Positions 4,725 through 8,246 of a stretch of DNA of 8,246 nt are shown here, piece by piece. Made by a program: the position numbers and the translations under genes. The DNA is from Clostridiales bacterium UBA8960. Lineage in GTDB: Bacteria > Bacillota > Clostridia > Peptostreptococcales > Acidaminobacteraceae. The notes under the pieces are model-generated. The model was given only the letters and a program-made list of their open reading frames with translations. It ran no database searches and was not told the DNA's origin. Positions within the stretch are counted from its first letter, which is position 1, and every line of letters begins with the position of its first letter. The stretch spans positions 1-8,246 of the forward strand of contig DMYC01000048.1 in the NCBI GenBank assembly GCA_003482695.1. The letters run 5' to 3'.

Positions 4725-7106
4725 CTATGGTATTATTTTTTTGATGCGGAGCAATCTGAACTTATAGTAGGCCATTTTTCCCTTTTTGAGTTTATAAGCC
4801 ATCTTGGCCTCTTTGATCGGTTCAATCAGGGTGTCAATGCCTCTAACAATCGTATCCATGTTGACTCGGCTCTTTTGATCATATAAAAGTCGCATCCAGA
4901 TTTGAATATCCGAATCTTTAAAATTCGATTTATTCAAAACATACTCTGGCTCACTACGTGAGTAGCCTTTTGCTTCCGCCGTCAGATAGGCAAGAAGATA
5001 TAGCATCCGAATCGCATACCCATGTGTTGTTTGTCTTCTTAAGTAAAGAATCGGCAACCTTGAAACTAAGAGCACAAGTATGGCGAGCAGCGATAGCAAA
5101 CCAAAATATAAAAAGCTTCGTCTATTTGAAGTCACGAGTGCCGCTTCGTCGTCTTTGGGAATATCAATATCGCTAAAATTGCCTCGGCCTCCATCTGCCT
5201 CTGCCAATAGCTCATCCAAATTCAATTGCTCAATTCTAGCAAGCCTTTCCTCAGGCGTTTCACCTGGTTGAGCCGTCACATCATCTTCATCGAGAATTTC
5301 ATCAAGTGTTGGAGTCGATCCCAAGTCCGCAACTTCAGAAAAAATAGGGGTGCTTTCGAAAATAACCCAACCGTAATCCTCCAAATAAACTTCTGTCCAT
5401 GCGTGAGCGTCTCTTTCCGTCACTTTAGAATAATCTCCATAACGCACTTCATTTGGATCCACTCTGAAGCCTTCCACGTATCTTGACGGTATTCCATTTA
5501 TTCTTGCCATAACGGATAATGCAGATGCGAAGTACGTACAATACCCCTTTTGCGTGTCAAAAAGAAAATCAGACACGAAATCCTTACGCTCTCGATTACT
5601 CGGAGGGGTTAAGCTATACGTATAATTTTGGGATAAGAAGTTTGTCAACCGCAGCATTTTTTCATAATCCGTTTGGCCCATCTCACCGAGTGACAGTGCC
5701 AGTTCAAATGTTCTTGGCTCAATCATGTTTGACAACTGAAGGTAATCATGATCCGTATCGAAGTAAAAATCTCTTTGTGTCGCGTTAAAAGTATACTCAT
5801 TCAAGTATTTAACAAATGCACCCGACTTAAAAAAAGCTTCCGATTCGGTGGAGACATAGACTTGATCACTTCCTAAATCGGTTTGAATAAGTCCCATCGG
5901 TGTAAACAAGGTGACCGTTTTCGTATCCTTGCGATTCACTGAAATAGAACCACTAATGCCTTCGTAAGCACCCGCTTTCAGCATCTCAATATTTCTATCA
6001 TCACTTAAATAGTATTTGAAGTTGTTTTTGTATATAACACTGTTGTTGAGCCACCTTAAGCCGTCATAATAATCCTTGACGACCGTTCTTAAATAAACGG
6101 CTTCCTCAATCTCCTTATCTAGGCTCACCCAAAAAATCGGGTCTTCAATATTGATTGGTCCAACTGGCCCACCAAGAATCTCACCACTGGTCTGAAATGC
6201 CGTTTCTCTCAAGGTATACATTTTAAGTCGATCATTTTCATAACCGCTTCTTGCTCCCCATAAATTTGGGGTCAACAAATCCACGACATAATTGACTTGC
6301 TTAATTGGAAATGCAACCATCAATAACCCTGAAAGCAAAATGACGACTCCTGCAATCCCCAAGCTGCCTAGCATCACTTTATCCACTTTGTAATAGGTTG
6401 TGTCGTAAGCCTTATGATCTTTTAACAACTTTTCTTGATGGTCCATGATGAAAAATGCGACAATTCCCGCGAAATAGAGGGCAGTGATATGCCATGGCAT
6501 GTCGATGAACATATACCATAGCCAAACATAAAGAAAAAGTGGCATGGCAAGTAAAAATTTTAGCCATTTTGTCTCAAAAATCAGCAGTATGATCACCGCG
6601 ATCAAAATAGAGGTCCACAAAAATGTATAGCCTTCATATTTAGCGTTGGTTTCAATCTCTTCACCGCTATAAAGTTGCTTATAGATGCGCTCGACTCCGA
6701 GCCATTTTCCATACTCATAAACCTTTGTATAATCAACTGAATCTCTCAAATAATGAATAAAAGTTACATCGTGTCGTTTTGCCACCAAACCAATAGACTC
6801 GCTCCTATCTGGCGTTTTACTGCCGTCTTGGATAAGCACGTCTCTTGACTGATACTGAGCATATGTGGTTATAAGAAAATCGACACCATAAATCAAAAGT
6901 ACGACAGCAATAAGCACAAGAACCGTTCTAATAGCTGCCTTCTTATGCGTTTTAACAAGAAAGATTCCGAAATATGAAATGAGTGGAATGATCATAAGCA
7001 AACGCAAGTCCACTGAAAATTTCACAAAATAATTCAGAGTCAATAAAAGTGCAAAGTAAATTAAATATCCTGTTGTCCATCTATTTAACTTTTGTCTATT
7101 TTCCAT
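4725..7106 (-). CDS. Membrane protein with extracellular transglutaminase-like domain
   Basis: This 793-residue protein resembles the TgpA/YebA group of membrane transglutaminase-like proteins. Seven N-terminal helices can be placed near residues 12-28, 34-51, 60-80, 161-176, 182-199, 204-220 and 245-266, with an outside loop at 81-160. A long extracellular part (267-662) contains the transglutaminase core: KGYCTYFASAL with Cys523, RDAHAWTEVYL with His568, and GWVIFESTP with Glu584 where the third triad residue (often Asp) sits. An acidic linker (about 600-655) leads to an eighth helix (663-681) and a cytoplasmic tail of about 110 basic residues, like the DUF4129 region. The substrate is unknown; peptide or cell-wall protein processing or cross-linking is plausible. 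The ATG at 7106 lies 11 bases inside the end of the DUF58 gene and has only a weak GGATGT-like site, so it is probably translationally coupled. This is the partner gene of the MoxR-DUF58 module. Confidence 0.9.
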   Translation of the reverse strand: MENRQKLNRWTTGYLIYFALLLTLNYFVKFSVDLRLLMIIPLISYFGIFLVKTHKKAAIRTVLVLIAVVLLIYGVDFLITTYAQYQSRDVLIQDGSKTPDRSESIGLVAKRHDVTFIHYLRDSVDYTKVYEYGKWLGVERIYKQLYSGEEIETNAKYEGYTFLWTSILIAVIILLIFETKWLKFLLAMPLFLYVWLWYMFIDMPWHITALYFAGIVAFFIMDHQEKLLKDHKAYDTTYYKVDKVMLGSLGIAGVVILLSGLLMVAFPIKQVNYVVDLLTPNLWGARSGYENDRLKMYTLRETAFQTSGEILGGPVGPINIEDPIFWVSLDKEIEEAVYLRTVVKDYYDGLRWLNNSVIYKNNFKYYLSDDRNIEMLKAGAYEGISGSISVNRKDTKTVTLFTPMGLIQTDLGSDQVYVSTESEAFFKSGAFVKYLNEYTFNATQRDFYFDTDHDYLQLSNMIEPRTFELALSLGEMGQTDYEKMLRLTNFLSQNYTYSLTPPSNRERKDFVSDFLFDTQKGYCTYFASALSVMARINGIPSRYVEGFRVDPNEVRYGDYSKVTERDAHAWTEVYLEDYGWVIFESTPIFSEVADLGSTPTLDEILDEDDVTAQPGETPEERLARIEQLNLDELLAEADGGRGNFSDIDIPKDDEAALVTSNRRSFLYFGLLSLLAILVLLVSRLPILYLRRQTTHGYAIRMLYLLAYLTAEAKGYSRSEPEYVLNKSNFKDSDIQIWMRLLYDQKSRVNMDTIVRGIDTLIEPIKEAKMAYKLKKGKMAYYKFRLLRIKKIIP

Positions 7107-8246
7107 ACGTCACATCCATGATTTGATCTATATAGTGAAAACGTAACACTTTGCTTTCATTTCTAAGAACAAACTCTCTCGCATCGGCGGTTTTTGGTGT
7201 AAATGTGAATATATTTATGGTTTGTCCACGCGTATTAATTCCATCTAGGAAGGACTGATCTATCGTTTGCATAACTAATATGATAGAATTCTGAACTCTG
7301 GATTCATCAATATATTGATCCGTGATGTGGTTGTTAACAAAACTTGAAAACTCGAGATCACTGATACATTCAAAACTTGTCAGAGTCTCTAGGAACCCTT
7401 GAAAATCACTTTTCGAACTGCCTTCAATAACCGTTGAATGGCCATCATTCAAAAGAACCTTTGTCTTAATGTCCTCATCTAGCACTTCTTTCATCAAAGA
7501 CAGAACAAAAGAGACCATAAGTTCTTCACGGTCCAAATCTATATTGACCTCATTTTGCCCATTGACCATAATGAACAGTTTATTGCTTACCGTTTGTTCA
7601 AACTCCTTCGTATGCAGTTCATCACGTTTCGCACTTAGCTTCCAGTGTATGTTCTTTAGCTGATCTCCAGGTATATAGGGTCTGATATTGATGATGTTCG
7701 TTCTATCCTCAATCGTGCGTCGGCTTGCCTTCAAAGTGCCGAAGAAATCTTGAGACTGAATCAATTTTTGTTTAATCGGCACCACCTGAGGATAAACTGT
7801 AATATCAATCTCTTTATTAAAGTTAATGACACGTCTATAAAGCATCAGCGGGTCAAAAATTTCAACACGAACCTGACCTACTTTATAATAGCCACGGTAT
7901 TTGCAAATAATTTCCTTAGAAAAATTGATTCGATCAAAATTGCCAAAATAGGCAATCTCTCTTAAGTTCGCTTCCGTGTTCATTTTTTTATCGAGCTTGA
8001 AATCAATGATGGTATGGAAAATAGGTACCACACTTGTATTTGTGATCTTATAGTTGATATTGATCTTGTCACCCGAATGGATTGCATTTTCACTTGTTAA
8101 ATAAAATATATACAAATTGCGCTCATTGTATTCAACCATAATTGCCATGCCAATTAAGACAATCACTGCTGTGAACAGAAAATAGTAAAGCGTCTTTCCC
8201 CCTGAAAGCACTGCGGCCACTAACAGAAAGGCTATGATTACATGTA
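7096..8246 (-). CDS. DUF58 domain protein (5' end outside the window)
   Basis: The frame stays open to the right edge, so the true start lies beyond it. The GTG at 8220 is an unlikely start: it would cut the first helix (upstream frame reads HVIIAFLLV), and no ribosome binding site precedes it. Residue numbers below count from that GTG. Two hydrophobic segments around the conserved VLSGGKTLYYFLF (4-16) form a membrane hairpin that continues to about residue 30. An extracytoplasmic-type beta-rich part follows (about 45-145). The DUF58 signature is at 180-208: R180-PYIPGDQLKNIHWK and LHTKEFE. After it comes a vWA-like region (LFIMVNGQNE, then a second strand near NSIILVMQTI). The usual metal-site motif DxSxS of vWA domains is replaced by VNGQNE. 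DUF58 proteins typically work with a MoxR AAA+ ATPase and a membrane transglutaminase; the latter overlaps it downstream here. The exact function is not established. Confidence 0.9.
   Translation of the reverse strand, partial: HVIIAFLLVAAVLSGGKTLYYFLFTAVIVLIGMAIMVEYNERNLYIFYLTSENAIHSGDKININYKITNTSVVPIFHTIIDFKLDKKMNTEANLREIAYFGNFDRINFSKEIICKYRGYYKVGQVRVEIFDPLMLYRRVINFNKEIDITVYPQVVPIKQKLIQSQDFFGTLKASRRTIEDRTNIINIRPYIPGDQLKNIHWKLSAKRDELHTKEFEQTVSNKLFIMVNGQNEVNIDLDREELMVSFVLSLMKEVLDEDIKTKVLLNDGHSTVIEGSSKSDFQGFLETLTSFECISDLEFSSFVNNHITDQYIDESRVQNSIILVMQTIDQSFLDGINTRGQTINIFTFTPKTADAREFVLRNESKVLRFHYIDQIMDVTYGK

Noticed and set aside
4958..5788. Several plus-strand open frames opposite the transglutaminase gene
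   Set aside because: They overlap each other and a well-supported minus-strand gene, and their translations have no domain features, so they are shadow frames.
7469..7965. Short plus-strand open frames opposite the DUF58 gene
   Set aside because: They are contained in the DUF58 coding region and their composition looks like antisense of a real gene.
1..8246. Mobile element, CRISPR array, tRNA or rRNA
   Set aside because: No spaced repeat series, transposase or integrase, terminal inverted repeats, or RNA gene signatures were seen on either strand; coding density and gene types are those of a normal chromosome.

Overview
The window looks like ordinary chromosome from a low-GC Gram-positive bacterium (Bacillota, most likely a clostridial lineage). 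The support is the AT-rich sequence, the GGAGG-like ribosome binding sites, the gene set (ispE followed by a FadR-type regulator and a YwiB-like DUF1934 gene; a DUF58/transglutaminase pair) and the DnaB sequence. The genus cannot be fixed from the sequence alone. All eight genes lie on the minus strand, so transcription runs from high to low coordinates. Both end genes are cut by the window edges.

Region A (8246 to 4725) holds a DUF58 protein whose 5' end is off the window, overlapping by 11 bases an eight-helix membrane protein with an extracellular transglutaminase-like domain. This pair is the widespread MoxR-DUF58-transglutaminase module (compare B. subtilis yeaC-yeaD-yebA); a MoxR AAA+ ATPase gene would be expected just beyond the right edge. 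Region B (4724 to 2730) has a 58-base gap with a good extended -10 promoter, then the replicative helicase gene dnaB, then a GNAT acetyltransferase gene with a TTG start whose ribosome binding site lies in the end of dnaB. A strong intrinsic terminator directly after the acetyltransferase stop codon closes this unit.

Region C (2729 to 1) begins with a 129-base intergenic region that holds the terminator, a perfect TATAAT box and a cluster of short AT-rich repeats. It is followed by a tight cluster: ispE (isoprenoid precursor synthesis, MEP pathway), a GntR/FadR-type regulator 23 bases on, a DUF1934 gene joined to it by a TAATG stop/start, and a membrane-anchored GGDEF-domain protein starting one base after the DUF1934 stop. 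This cluster is very probably one operon, and its regulator is the obvious candidate to control it.

No phage, transposon, CRISPR array, RNA gene or clearly new defence or metabolic system is visible. The points most worth a second look are the altered GGDEF signature, the possible operator in front of ispE, and the placement of dnaB between cell-envelope-type genes and an acetyltransferase rather than beside rplI.
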